DNA of 64,000 nt from Icerya purchasi (lineage: Eukaryota; Arthropoda; Insecta; Hemiptera; Monophlebidae). The first letter of the stretch is position 1. Every line of letters starts with the position of its first letter. Where the stretch lies: assembly GCA_039619475.1 (NCBI GenBank), contig CM077116.1, positions 379,056,188 to 379,120,187 of the forward strand, read 5' to 3'. Shown here in pieces: positions 23,061 through 36,028 of this stretch. Under the pieces are notes generated by a model. It made no database searches. It saw only the letters and a list, made by a program, of their open reading frames with translations, and was not told the origin of the DNA. A program made the position numbers and the translations under genes.

Positions 23061-23900
23061 AGTTTACTGTTTAAATTTTATTGCGATATTTTAATAACTT
23101 GTTTTTTATTTTCTTTTTAGGTTAAGAGTTATTGTGTTACGGTATTTTTATAGAAACTTTTTCTCAGTTTTAATTTAAAATATGTTGCGAAATATATTTA
23201 ATACTAAAAAATATTATTAAAATAATAAGATACCGTTAAATAATAAGAAAATTCATGGAAACGTAAAAATTATTGCTTAAAAAAAAAAAATGTATATTAT
23301 TAGCAACGATGAATATTCTCTCAGAACTTAATATTTATGTATTTATACAAGCACGCCAAATCTGTTTAAGAAAATTAACTTATTTTTATACGTTTTGTTT
23401 GCAATCAGCTATGTTAAAAATGAGTAAATAAATGTTTATATAGATTATGGTTCTCAATTGCGAGAAAATTTTTGCAATAATTTAGGTAGCCTGGAAAACG
23501 TAAAACACATAAATATTTTATTATATTTACGGAAAACTTGGTTCATTTCGGCAGCGTTGATAATTTTAGTGAAAATATTTTTTTTTTAAAATTATCCTCT
23601 TCACGTTTTTTTATATGCGCCGTTTGTAACTACTAGGGTCATTACAGCAAATATATGGAGGTAACTTATATATGTGTTCGGTCAAACCATTAGTTATATC
23701 CTGTATGTTGTTGGATAGGCTATTTTGCGTCCTGAACGTGGCGAACTTTGAGAATGATCTGTCGGTATACCAGCCTGGCCGCAGAAGAAGCACATAGTGG
23801 GAAATATAAATATTGCATACATGTGTAAAGTTTAACAAAACTAAATTGGACTTGAAATTACTATAATTAATTACTGTGCACATATTTTAAAATTACCATT
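23061..23900. other. AT-rich spacer
   Basis: A minus-strand frame at 23611-23883 (90 codons) is open but unlike any family I know. The remainder is A/T-rich. Confidence 0.4.
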
Positions 23901-23908
23901 AACGAATA

Positions 23909-24192
23909 TATGAGCGTCGCCAGCGGGGGGCAGGGGGCAGCTGCCACCCCCCTGAGGCTTTGAAATTTTTTAATCAACTGATCATGATGAGTATTCATAG
24001 GCACGTAATTATGGACAATTTGCCAGAAGCCCACGAAAATTATATTTTAATTAAGATTTTATTCTTGTTTAATAAAATATTAAGCCTTTACATTTTATAA
24101 ATTTTATTTTTCCTATAACTCATATCCTCTTTCTATCATCTTGCCCCCCCCCCCCCCTCTCCCATCAGGCTCATCGGCTGGCGACATCCTTG
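23909..24192. mobile_element. hAT-like MITE, copy A (about 284 bp)
   Basis: The ends are TATGAGCGTCGCCAGC and, read on the other strand, CAAGGATGTCGCCAGCC, sharing the GTCGCCAGC core. AACGAATA flanks both sides (23901-23908 and 24193-24200), an 8-bp target duplication. The body matches 41401-41699 almost throughout, for example GATGAGTATTCATAG, TTTTAATTAAGATTTTATTC and CATATCCTCTTTCTATCATC. There is a G run just inside the left end and a C run just inside the right end. No coding capacity. Relative to copy B it lacks about 27 bp between two AATTTG direct repeats. Confidence 0.85.
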
Positions 24193-24200
24193 AACGAATA

Positions 24201-27200
24201 CGTGTAAACATAGCGTGATTAATCAGTATTACTAAGAATATACTAGTTTTTAATTGTTTTTAAATCACCGAAAAAAAAAAGAATATTTATTAGATGACGG
24301 AACAGGAAACGTCACCACTCTATTAAAAATTCTTCAGAAACGGTTGCTACTCGCTAGTTTATGTTTACCGTATGTGTTTAAATTCTAAAATACAAAAAAA
24401 AAACAAAAAAAACAAAAAAAAACATGTATATTTCTACAGTTTTTTTTTTTTTTAGCACTGGTTCCATTTTGGATGCTACATTTAATTAAAGAAATCTATC
24501 TCAATGACGTTAATTAGACACCATGCAAATATTAAAATGAAATTTCTAAGAAAAGGCTAAAAAAAATACTAACATGCTACGCAAGATTAAAGGTGCGAAA
24601 ATTTTTTAACGAGAAAAGTAGTCGAAGAGAAAGTAAGAGAGATAAAAAAAACCTTTTAGCATTTTCAGGTATTATTATATCAGAACCCTAGCGACAGATT
24701 TTACGTAAAAAAGAAATTCTAAAGGCATATTTTAAAAATTATCGTAAAATTTTACGTGTAGTAGTGCAGAATGAATACAATAGACGTGTAAATAGTAAAG
24801 ACGCTTAAATAGAATTTCCTGTAAATTAAATTACATTCCAATGGTACCGGAAATAAAATGAAGATAACCACTTTTTAATTAACGACTTTAAAATTAAACA
24901 TCGACGTACGAATTTTCAGTGCATAAAATTGATATATTCTGAAATAAAATGACGTCCTATATATGTATATGCGTACAAGTATGTATATATATTTATTCAA
25001 AATGTAATCTTAATAAGTTCGTGCTTGTGTAAATGTTCATAAACAAGTTTTCGGTGTTTCGTAGATTTACGTAGGTTTAATTATTAATGAACAGTCTAAA
25101 TTTCTAATCAATATCCGCGGTATTTTTCCAAGCGAAGGGAATTTCAAACGCGAGATGACGTGTTTGAACGGCACCTAACTATTCAGCTGCATGACGACAA
25201 AATACTACCTGAGTGTTTGTTGATTATAACCTTTTTCGATATGTCAAAACATAATTAATGGCCAGTCGTGTAATCGTCGCAAATAGGACGACACCGGGTC
25301 CAGCAGATTTGGTCTATCGTTCCTTTCTGACAGTGCAGATCAACAGTTTATTTCAGAGTTACGTACCAGCAAGGCAACCGCCAGCGTTTATGACTGTTCG
25401 ACGTTCATCTCGGCCAGTTAGAACCGAATTTGAGACTTGATTTTTTTCCTCTTTTGATTTCAACGTATTGCGAACGGTGTAAGCAATGTAGGCACTATGG
25501 CATAAATGTACATTTCGAAAATATTTTCAACAAAATGAACAAAGGTTAATTAATAATTAGCTAACTCTGCATATATGAGCAGTTATAAAAATAACGCAAA
25601 TATATGTACAACATTAGAGGTTACAGTTATATAAAACTGTTCCATTTACCGGGGAAATTCATAGGATAGGACCCGTTTGATATTAAAAAATTCCGAAAAA
25701 TCACGTAAACCACACGTATATACATAAATCTGCATTGTATGTAGATTCGAAACGTTTCGTTAATTCACCGACTCTTTTAAATATAATGCAATGGAATTCG
25801 TAAAATATGTGTCAAATTTAAAGATGAAAAACAATAGCAGCCACCAGAAAACAATTTTTAGCAGAACGAATCGAGAAGCAGCGAGTGTAACGGCGAAGTA
25901 TGGAAATGTTTAAAATTTAATAAAAAAAATTAAGTTTCAACATTGGCCCTGAACAATCTCAGTAGCCTAGTCACTGCGCATCTAGCAGCACATGTAATGC
26001 TGCTTATCTGAAGGCTGGGTATAGACTTGAGATCTGATAGGAATCTTCGAATTTCTTTGTAATCGAGTATGTATTTAATTACCGATGTATTGCTCAGCAG
26101 AAAGATTATCCGTTATTTGATCAAGGGAGTTGTCGTGCATATTCTATTCAAATATGAAATGAGCTTTCATCTTTAAAAAGCATATAACGGAGTAAAATAA
26201 AGCATTACGATTTTTTTGAATATGAACGGTGTATTTAAAAAAAAATGTGTGTACAAAGAAGTGTATGTGCTTAAATCAGAAGTGAGTACATGTGCGTGTT
26301 TACCTGATGTGTGTGGTAGTTTCCTGCAAAATGTACTTAAACTAAGGTGGTAAAAGGATGCAAAACATAGTCCCTCTATTCACCGAGTGTGCGTGTTTAT
26401 AGATGAGGGTTTTTCTAAGTATAACTTAAAATAACTTAAAAATATTATGCCGCAATGATTTAATGCGTTTTGGCTATTTACAGGGAGTGCATAAGATAGG
26501 AAAATACCATGCTACATTTGCAGTTTCACGATTGAATTTGAGTTCAGTTACGATACGAGTTTCGGTTAAAGCCGAACAAACTCATATTTCGGGTCAAAAC
26601 TGGCCGAAACCGAAACTTCGGTGGAATACGACATCTTCAGTTTTAGCGTACCACTCTATTGGGCAGCGTGTATAAGCTTCATTTCCTGTTAGGAAGCAGT
26701 CTAATGTTGCAGATGCAGTCTTCTCGGCATTCGATTTCCAGTGGCATTTTTAAAATCAACAGTGATTTTTCAGGCACCCAGTTCATCTAATGATCGCTCC
26801 ATTCAGCCAGCACCAATATTGCTGCTGTGGATCAACCGCTCTTTTCATTGCTATCAATCGTTGCTTGTAAGCGCTAAACTCCGGTAGCCTGGTCACTTGG
26901 TCATTGTACAACTACCATCACATAAACTGTCTTCAAATGCAGCAACCATTACCACGAACTGGTCGGGATCCCACTAGAGACTCTTGCGGGCTTCATCCCT
27001 ATAAAAGGACCCGTTTCCATCAGTTAATATTGAATTCGAGTCTTTTAAAAGATCGGAATAGTTTCGAACGTTATAAAAGTGTATCAGTAAGATTCTTTTA
27101 TCGTGATCGTTTTAAGGCGCATATGTTCCTTTTGTGTTTGATGTGACTTGCAGTACATGTAATGCGGGCAAAGTTTGACCAGCGGCGAAGAAAAGTCCCA

Positions 27201-28056
27201 GTTAACTTTCCCTTCATGCACATAGTATTTTTGATGGAAAAAAAAACTTAATAAAACATTTAGAAGAATACCATAATTTGAAAACAGAATCGCATGTTTT
27301 AATATTTCGGAACAACGTATGAACTCGTTGCATTATTAAATATATGAAATTATACATGGTTTATCGCCTTTTTTTATTAACGTACGTGCAATAAAAAACT
27401 TGCGAAGAAAATTAACGAAGTACGCTCTCAAAAACTGTTGTATTTTTGAAATATTTAAATACTGTTTGGAAAGAAATATATTATTGAGCATTAATAAAAC
27501 AAGTACTTGAATAAAAAGATCGTTTCTGAGTACTTTTTCGTTTTAAAGAATGAATAGATTATTGTCACTCCCGATTCTCTCGTGCTATTACCACCATTGC
27601 AGTTGCCTTTCACGACGCCAGTAGCACGGCGGTCGCCATTTTCTGTTGTGCATTACAGTGCGTTACGATATTTACCTAGCAGTAGGTTGCTCGCCGATCG
27701 GCTGGGGCGTTCGGGACAAATCTTCTGTCCTTGTTCGTTTTTCTTAGAAAGTGTTGGCTAAGTCCGTTGCCATTTTTTCATTTGCTCTCGTTCGCCCGTC
27801 GTTTCCAGACATCCAGAAATAGTCGCTTCCCCCCTTTTTCGGTTTATGTCAACTGCCTTTGCGGTGTATTGGTTTTAATCGTTTATTATTTATCAATGAC
27901 TATCGAACGATGAATAAAACTCTTCACTAATCACCTTAATTTGTTAATCGTTAATTAATAAAATCTTCTCAATGAACATAATCGTTGCTGTAGACTCACT
28001 CTTCTCGGTTTTTCCCTAGAACGCATTAATAGTGGAACATAGTGCTCATTAGGAAC
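24201..28056. other. Long stretch without recognised genes
   Basis: A/C-rich runs occur at 24391-24422 and a T run near 24440. Small plus-strand ATG frames (25258-25440, 26463-26675, 26904-27146) do not resemble known proteins. The part at about 27590-27840 is less AT-rich with more CpG and could be an untranslated exon or promoter-proximal DNA, but I see no defined signal. I make no gene call. Confidence 0.35.
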
Positions 28057-29281
28057 TAGTGATGGGTAAAGTTCGAAATATTTTTGAATGTCACGTTACA
28101 GGTTCCTAATGATCAGGAACTTAATAGGTACTTGATTACAAAATTAGACACTTTAAAAAAAAAGAATAACTTATATGAACAAAATGGAACTAAATTTAAA
28201 TATAGTTTAAAAGCTAAAACAGTTTGGAGCCATTACAACACAGTTTCATCTTAATACCTCGAAATCTGAATTAATCATTCAAAATAAATGCCTGGCGAAA
28301 TTTAAAAATTATTAACATAATTTAAATATTAAATTTTTATAAATTGCGTAGTAAATAATTTTTATTACTTACGGTTGATGAATGAAATTGTTTTAATCTA
28401 AATTTAATTATATTTTGCTGAAATAAAAATTTCTAAATTAATGTGCTGAAACAAGTCAAAAATAAAATAGTTCAGAGGAGAAATTATAAAACAGCGAAGG
28501 GAGATAAATAGACATCTGAATAGAATGAAGTAGTAAATTTCGAATTTATAACTGGGCGTTGAAAACAGTAAAAAAATCAGTACTGCTTTTCAATAAAGAT
28601 CGCTGATAAAAATTCTAATGATAGTATAAAATTCCAGAGTTGTTACTCCTTGCGGCGCCAGTTATCATCACATTATAATATGCGCGATCATCATCATCAT
28701 CATCATCACGCGCACGATATATAAATGGTTAGGTGCTCTGCTTATATTTAAGTGGACCGTAAATAACGTCGTTTCCAGCTGATAGTAACACACGGATATG
28801 CAACAACAGAGTTAAACCAGTGTGGATAGAAACGCTATTCGGTTATTGTAAGTAAATTTGTAAGTGAAGAGCTTCGTTCCCAGCCAGTTACGGCAGAACA
28901 ATGTTGTCGATTTATTCGTCATCTGATTGCTGTATGTATAATATGTATCACCGTGTGATAAGCTAGTGAGTTGCATCCAATAACAGAGCAGGCAGTGTGA
29001 GTGATACATAAACGCTGTATGAATGATTAAGATAAAACGTGTGTATGTCATCTGTACTGCAATTCCCCCTGATTGTCGTCAGTTATTATTTCATCGTTAA
29101 TCGTTCATTTGGTTCCAAGCCTAGTTACACAAATTTACGGTCCTTGTCAGTTCTTTTAGTTACAGTGGTTACTTTTCATGTCTGTGACAGGAGTAACAAA
29201 GTAAGATAAATACACGTTATCGATCGGAATGGAACGAACTGTTACAAAGTTGGAACTAGTTTCTAGTTACGTTCGTCACTG
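28057..29281. mobile_element. Possible hAT-like element, weak
   Basis: The left end AGTGATGGGTAA and the right end read on the minus strand (AGTGACGAACGTAACT) are loosely similar and resemble common hAT termini. Just inside, both sides repeat GGAACTAGTTCC-like words. No 8-bp duplication is visible at the edges, and no transposase is present. An (ATC)n microsatellite lies inside at about 28689-28709. This may be two unrelated fragments. Confidence 0.3.
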
Positions 29282-31239
29282 CTTTACACATCATTATTAC
29301 GAATTGATATTCTTACTTTTCCGATTGTACAAGTTATGAAACATATTAGCAATTTTTTAATCGCAAACAATTAACGCACTGTACAAGTCCATTCTTTCAT
29401 ATGGAATAATGCATTGGGGAAATGCAGCTACTTATCATATTACTTCATAAGTTACCCACAAAAATCTGCGCTCGAAAAAATCAGCAATGTCCGAAGTTAT
29501 AACAATGCAAGTAAGTTATTAAACCTCGTTGAGTTATATCTCGTACACCTGTTACGTTCTAAAGAATAAAAGACAAATTCGAAGCCGTATATTATTATCG
29601 CAAGAGTGTTATTTCAGAAACATTTTACATTCCACGATATAATAAACATCATGTAAGGCTGCAGGCGAAGTACACGGGCGCGATAATATTTAATTCACCG
29701 CTATAAATTTTGATGTTAAAACTTAAAACCTACAAACCATGCACATTATTAATCAACTATATTTCCGATAATAATTTACAATTTTGAAAAATTTCTCATA
29801 ACTCAAATTTATTTAATTTTTTACTGTTTTTAATATAATAATGTTCTATTTATCTTTAATATGTAACGTTTTCGGGCTTAGCTCATCATCAGCTAACAAT
29901 ACAGAGTGTACTTAAATAAAACTAAAAATACACTTTATAAATGTTTTTAATTAATAACCTTAGTTACAGTTACACAGTTGTATTAAAAACATTTATAAAG
30001 TGTACAATCACAGTTACGGAGGAAATCAAACATAATAAAAATACACTGCTGAGAAATATTGGGCCCAAGTGCGTATATACATATAGGAAAATAATAGTTA
30101 AACTAGGTCCATTACTAATTTGAATAGGGTTTTAGGAAAGTAAATAGCATTAAAACGATGTATCTGAAGAACTATGTGTAGAGTAAACGGAGAATAAAAG
30201 CAGCTAAGCGATGGAAGAATTTATTTATTTATTTATGGAAAAACATGCCCGGCATTTATAAGTTTTTGTCAACACAAAACTGCGGTTTGACAAATAGTTA
30301 TGGCTGAGATCAATGATGAGTTTTTGCATAAATACTTCAATACAGACATAGTTTAAGTGTAATTACGTTTAAAATTATGTTAATATGGGAACTCTAAAAG
30401 TTAACAGAATCAAAGATTGACCACCCGAGGAATTTTATAGAAGGATAGAAGGAGACCGAAGAATTATTTAAAGGGAAGCATCGTAATTCGAGCCATTGTG
30501 CGTAAACTTTGTGCTAATGTTAGGCGAGAAATTAGTGCGGGGCATTTAATAAAAACGAGAACTAAACATTTTTGATAAATTAACTAAATGAACAAATTTA
30601 TAATTTTCCCGGAAATGCAACACAGACATATTACCTAATAGTAAAGTTAATTGAAAATCGTGTAATTCGACGAAATTTGATGTAATAATTATAGCGAGCT
30701 GGATGAAGAAATTGTATTGACTGCATTTGTTAAAATTAAACTTCAAAATATTCCGGGTATTTTAATGAAACAAAACTTGAAGAGAAACTATTAGGATCGG
30801 AAAATATTTATTACCTTTTAGATTTTACTTGTGTAAAGGACTAAGGTGTTTCAAAATAAGCTAAATGCTGAAATAATCGGTACTAACTTTAATATTCCTC
30901 TGTAATTGATAATGAAAATTTAAGTTATCGAGTACATGTGAGTAATTGGTACACTTTATTTAAGTATATGCAAGCTTCTTTTTTGTTTTTATAAATTGAA
31001 GAAAAAAAAGTTAAAATGTATGTCTTTTTTTTTGCTTGGAATAACTTATTGATGGAGATTGATAAAAAAAAAAAATTAAATTCGCATAAGAATAATCAAA
31101 ATCGTTGATGTTCAAAAACTGGCAGCTCATAGTTAAGTGTGTTTTTATTACCGTATGGAGTTACTAATAGACGCTATCTATAGATATTACATTAAAAAAA
31201 AAAAAAAAGAAAAAAACGACAACAAAATTCGGCGTTGTG
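29282..31239. other. AT-rich spacer with a hairpin and a ribozyme-like motif
   Basis: Inverted arms of about 23 bp lie at about 29932-29954 and 29981-30003 (ACACTTTATAAATGTTTTTA and its complement). Next to it at about 29867-29897, the minus strand reads CTGATGATGAGCTAAGCCCG followed by AAAACG, which resembles the catalytic core words of hammerhead ribozymes. No protein is recognised. ORFs here are short and A/T-driven. Confidence 0.35.
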
Positions 31240-31437
31240 TGTATTTTTTTTTTTTATCCCCCCTTTGGGCAAGTCAACAAAAGATCTTCGTCCAGAAACG
31301 ACACGAGGGAGAAGGATCAATTAAATGTAGATTTGGTCAGCTATTGATACGATAAAAGAACTGAGGACAGGAACAGCGGAGATCGATGGAAACGATAAGA
31401 TGTACGAAGCACAATAAGGAGTAGGGAATTTGAGTTG
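31240..31437 (-). mobile_element. LINE 3' tail, minus strand
   Basis: On the minus strand, 31430-31330 encodes FPTPYCASYILSFPSISAVP followed by SSFIVSIADQIYI and a stop. This closely parallels LPTPFNATYILSFPLPSVIP followed by LSFVLSISDRLVI and a stop in the fragment at 42780-43251. The UTR ends in TTGACTTGCCCAAAGGGGGG and then an A run (T run on plus, about 31244-31255). Only the last 35 codons of ORF2 and the UTR remain. Confidence 0.7.
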
Positions 31438-32105
31438 TGTGTATTTTGTTAGAGTTATTTATAGACTACGTTTGAAAGTATAACACATGGTATTCTGCGC
31501 AGTTAAGCTGCTTAGTTCTATACATTGTTTAGTAAACTGATTTACCGATATAGGTTTAAAGGGAGGCTGTTATAAAGGTTGATTGTTCGAGTGTCTACTG
31601 TCAAACGACGGTTCAATTTATTGACTTTCATATCATTTTAATACGGCAAGATGTGATTTCGAGACGTTGTTTTTCAGTTGCATCGCAAAAACATTTAGCA
31701 TACTAAGAAATTCATCATAAGTGTTCACTTTAGAACACATATTTCTTTAAAAGTTGAAAATATTATTAATATTTTCCAGAATACATTATTTCTTTCTTTT
31801 AAGTTTTAACATTCAAAATCACAGCTGTAATTGATTTCATTTCGCGAGGTCCGAGGCGCTATTCTTTCTCTTCCAAATTGGTAGTAATTGAAGTGTCTGC
31901 CATACCAATTATCCACAGATTTAACCCTAATAGATTTCCCTGAAGCTTATAACCATATCCGGATATTGTCAAATAAAATCGCATCTTTTCCTTACTTTAT
32001 CCACGTATATATCGGTTAAAGGTGCCACTCCACCATAACTGCTTTTAATTATGATATCAAGAGTGTAATCCATACTGAATTCCCAGAAACTCCGCTTTAG
32101 AAGTG
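31438..32105. other. AT-rich spacer
   Basis: Nothing recognised. Confidence 0.4.
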
Positions 32106-32113
32106 GAAACGAA

Positions 32114-32490
32114 CATGGGTGTAGCTAGAGGGAGCGAGGGTGGGCACTGCCTACTCTAGAAAATTCGTTTCTCCCCTAGAAGAATCGTCTAAATGTCACA
32201 TGGAGAAAAATTTGAAAAGTGTAAAAGTACAATGTACTTCGAAATTGTTATCGCAATAATTTCCTATGCGCATGCAATTAGACGACGCTTTGCACACTAT
32301 TCTACTACAACAGCGGTGAACTAAGTAGACATCAGTATTGGCTTTCGATTATTTAAAAGCTCCCTCAGTGACTACTTTCAGACCATACTCACTTAACGTC
32401 GGAGTAAGTTGCACCGCCTGAACGTAGTTACTAAGAGAAAAGAACTTTTAAATAATTTAAAGCCAGCATGGGTTAAATATCCTATGTGAC

Positions 32491-32532
<42 letters not shown>

Positions 32533-32851
32533 TATGCATACATATGTAAGTAAATACGTCGACCAGCACTACAGCAACCGATCAGCTGACTCAATGAGAA
32601 AAAAAAACCACAGAAAATTGAAATTTATATAAGAAATTTATAAATCAGTAAAGTTATAATAAACTGTATCTTATTTTGAAGTATTTTGATTCTTTGGTAC
32701 GGATTTGCGCAGTATTTGAAAATTAAGTGATCTGTAAATAAAGCCCTTTTTTAAATAAGCTGTTGTTTATTTCGGTTATATATTTATTTAAGTTATTAAT
32801 TTTATATCAGCTTTTTAATATAATACGATTATATGTGCGCACAAACATAAT

Positions 32852-32910
<59 letters not shown>

Positions 32911-32951
32911 CGCTAGTCCTCCCCAAGGAAACATTCTTAGCTACGCCCGTG
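32114..32951. mobile_element. Non-autonomous hAT-like element (838 bp)
   Basis: The left end CATGGGTGTAGCTAG and the reverse complement of the right end CACGGGCGTAGCTAA form a terminal inverted repeat. GAAACGAA is perfectly repeated at 32106-32113 and 32952-32959, an 8-bp target duplication typical of hAT. The interior contains two long TA microsatellites (about 32495-32530 and, after a CA run, about 32872-32908) and no transposase. The frame at 32763-33065 runs through the microsatellite and is not a gene. Confidence 0.85.
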
Positions 32952-32959
32952 GAAACGAA

Positions 32960-35059
32960 TGGAGTTCTTTTTTATCTTCAAGCATACTCTTTCATCCGTT
33001 TATCCCAAAAAAATCTCTTCTTATTACAGATTATCGATATTTTATTTAGGCCCCAAAAACAGTAGCTGTTCAATTTTGCATGAAACATTTCTACAGACTC
33101 TTATTGGGTTTTGAGGCAACAAATGGATGAACCTGGCTGCTAAAGCATAACATCTTTAAACGTTCCACTTTTTCATTGAGCATTAACAGTGCTCCAAATG
33201 CACTTTACTCAAGGGTAGAATAAATTAGAGTTTGAATCAAACAATTTGACTTAGGTCTATAAAATCTAACACTGGTCCACAATGGTCGCCGCTCCTAATC
33301 TCTCTTCATAAGGAATTTTCTATTCTATCAAGGTTGCGGTTAGAACACGTACCATCATCTCACGACTGCATCTTCAAAGGTGACCGATCTTTCTATTTAC
33401 TTGTTGGATACTTGATTTCATCAATTGCAAAACACTTCCTGCAGCAGTGGTGGAATTTTGCTCCAGCTCTGTAAGACCTGCCGCATTGCACCAATTGTTA
33501 ACGAACTAAGTCCGGTATTGTTCATAAAGTTATTACATACATATATTCGCATACACTTATCAAACGGAAAATCTTCTTTCTTAAGATTCATCAATTTGTA
33601 CGATTTTATTTCTTGTTTTAACTTTATTTTTAAACTTGGTGTCACTTCACCGTTATCACCTTCTCCTTGTCACTTTAACATCACCGTTGGCAGTTACCAG
33701 ATTTTTCTTTAAATTCATCCTTTTACAACAGTTTTTTTTTCCAACTAATCCTTATCAAAATCTTCTTATAATCCATCTTTATATTTCAATATTTTTTAAG
33801 CTCATCTTTATTAAGTTTTTTTCGTCATTACCTCTCGCCATTTACCGAAAACATATACATAATTCACGGAGAAAAAAAAAACTTTTTATCTTTTTATCCA
33901 CATTATAAATAAGTTATAATTTGTATACGGGTCTACAATTATTGTATCAATAACGCTATACGGTTCACGTTTTAACGTTATTTGTATAAACTGTTTGTGT
34001 TATTTCTATTTTTATTTTATTCTCAATGACACTTGTAATACTTTAAATAAAAGAAAACGTTAGAAGTTAGAATAGTTTATGGTGAATGTGCCTTTTAGTT
34101 CGATGTCGATCGGGAAAAAAAAAAGAAGTGGTCACACGTTTAAAGCTCAACGGAACGCATGCAAGAGTAAAGAAACTAAATGGGAAAATTGTTTGAGCGG
34201 AATACGAGACATTAAACAAGAACTCAAAATTTCACTAGTCCTTGTCAATGGAGAACCTGTACTTGTGAACAGTATCGAAAGAATAAGTAAATGTAAGTTA
34301 GCAGCGCCACTAATCTGCAAAATGAAAGTTTATTTCCATGAACGGTATATGACGGCTGAGTGGATCAGCCAGTGACAAAGAAAACCATCGTTTATGAAAA
34401 GCATAAAATTTGCAGCCGATCCATGACTTTTTTTTCTTTACCTTACGTGTCGCGAATATGCTCTGTTAAATCGGTTGCGGGTTGGGCATACGGCGTCACA
34501 CACAACTATATACTTGAAGGTACCCACCTACGTACCCTTTCTGTTCCGGCTCATGCTGTTCTTCGGTGGAGGAACACCTGTTACAACAAGGTGCAGCGTT
34601 CGCCCGCTCCGATTTTGTCATTGTTCACTTTCAACTATCCTCTCAAATGACCCAACGCGTATACAAATGCAACAACTTACTATGTAATTTATGAAGTAGC
34701 CTCTTCATCTTGGACCATGTAATGTAACGACCATTGCAGTTAAACATGGTACATGGATGCTTCTTTCTTCTTTATAGCGCCATACTTAATTCCTGAGTGT
34801 CGGCTATACGTACATTTCAGCTGTACAGACATAAGCATAGTGTTCATAGCAGTTGTTATATGCAGTACGAATATGTGCACACGCATACTTCATTCGGAGC
34901 TAATTAGTAATCGTTTGACTTATATTGGCATATACAAGCGCATTCCCGTATAATGTGTACTAACTAGCACGCATATGATAGTATACGTGGCGTTCGCCAT
35001 TGCTTTCCACATGATTATTAGCGAATATTTTTAATTTTAGTTCTTTGTAATTAAGTCCT
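32960..35059. other. Region without recognised genes
   Basis: Plus-strand ATG frames at 34079-34375 (98 codons, charged composition with GKKKRSGH near the N-terminus) and 33636-33908 show no similarity I know. The first has a more protein-like composition than its surroundings, so an exon is possible but unsupported. Confidence 0.35.
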
Positions 35060-35131
35060 GTCGTCGCCCGGGATCGAACCTGTGACCTCCGTAACGGAAG
35101 CCAAGCGCTCTAGCAACTAGACTATCGCGAC
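35060..35131 (-). repeat. tRNA-like sequence: SINE head or tRNA pseudogene
   Basis: The 72-nt minus-strand sequence begins GTCGCGATAGTCTAG and ends GGGCGACGAC. TAGTCTAGTTG fits the polymerase III A box and GGTTCGATCCC the B box, with tRNA-like spacing. The acceptor pairs only in its outer four positions, the T stem has two mismatches and the anticodon arm does not fold, so it is not a working tRNA gene. The short AT-rich sequence beyond 35060 on the minus-strand 3' side may be a SINE body. A repeat search would settle SINE against lone pseudogene. Confidence 0.6.
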
Positions 35132-36020
35132 ATGGGTGCTACCAGGGGAAAAAATGTAAGATTGCTGAGGATCCGAGTATAGAAAGAAACAAATGATCAA
35201 AGTGCAAAAGAAGCGCGCTAATAAAGTCATTGTGATGTGCGACTAAAAAGAAAGTTTCACGATTTATCGGCGGAGAAAACGTACATCTCAAATTGCTTAA
35301 GGTATGAAAAAAAAAATATATATACGTTAAACGTTTATTTTCTGCTATAAAACAATTCATTTTTAGTGTATTAACTGAATTAAAAAAAAAAAAAAAAATA
35401 TGGTATTACTTTGTACGTTCAAATTTTTAATGCAAAACTTATTTTCCGTTTTCGAATTCTTTTGAATTTCGAAGGAATGATTAAACAAATTTTGATAAAT
35501 TAAAAATATTTTCTCGAATAGGAAAAGGTCGCGTGTAAATCTACTGCGATACCATGGAATACTTGATACATATGTAAAAATATACCTCGGTATTCGTCGA
35601 ATTTTGAAACTAATTACAGAATTAAACAAAAATCGTCTTCTTCTCCGAAAGAATTCGAAATACTTAAAATATCCGCGGAAAACATGAACTTCCCCGCTTT
35701 AATAATTGTACGCAACGCGACAACGTGTGTTAAAGTGACTCGGTGATTAGTAAAAAGGAGAAACGAATGTTATAAGTATTAATTAGTTATTCAACATCTA
35801 AATCGGGGTCACACTTATTATCCGATAGATAAATTACGATTTTTCTTCTTTGTTATGCCGCATTTTTCGTTTACGACGTCCGACAGAGCTGACAATAGTG
35901 AGGATAAATGTTCGAATGGTCTCTCAGTAACGCATCGAGTGATTGACACACTGTAATCAACGCGTATTATAACGTTTCCATTGTCCTACAGGCCAAGCGA
36001 CACCTCGACAACAGCTACAA
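35132..36020. other. AT-rich spacer
   Basis: An A run lies at 35382-35398. Nothing else recognised. Confidence 0.4.
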
Positions 36021-36028
36021 GTACGAGT

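Noticed and set aside
28689..28709. (ATC)n repeats as a short CRISPR-like array
   Set aside because: This is a trinucleotide microsatellite with no spacers; no CRISPR array is present in the window.
32763..33065. Plus-strand frame with an IYIYIY run
   Set aside because: It is translation of a TA microsatellite and crosses the border of a hAT-like element.
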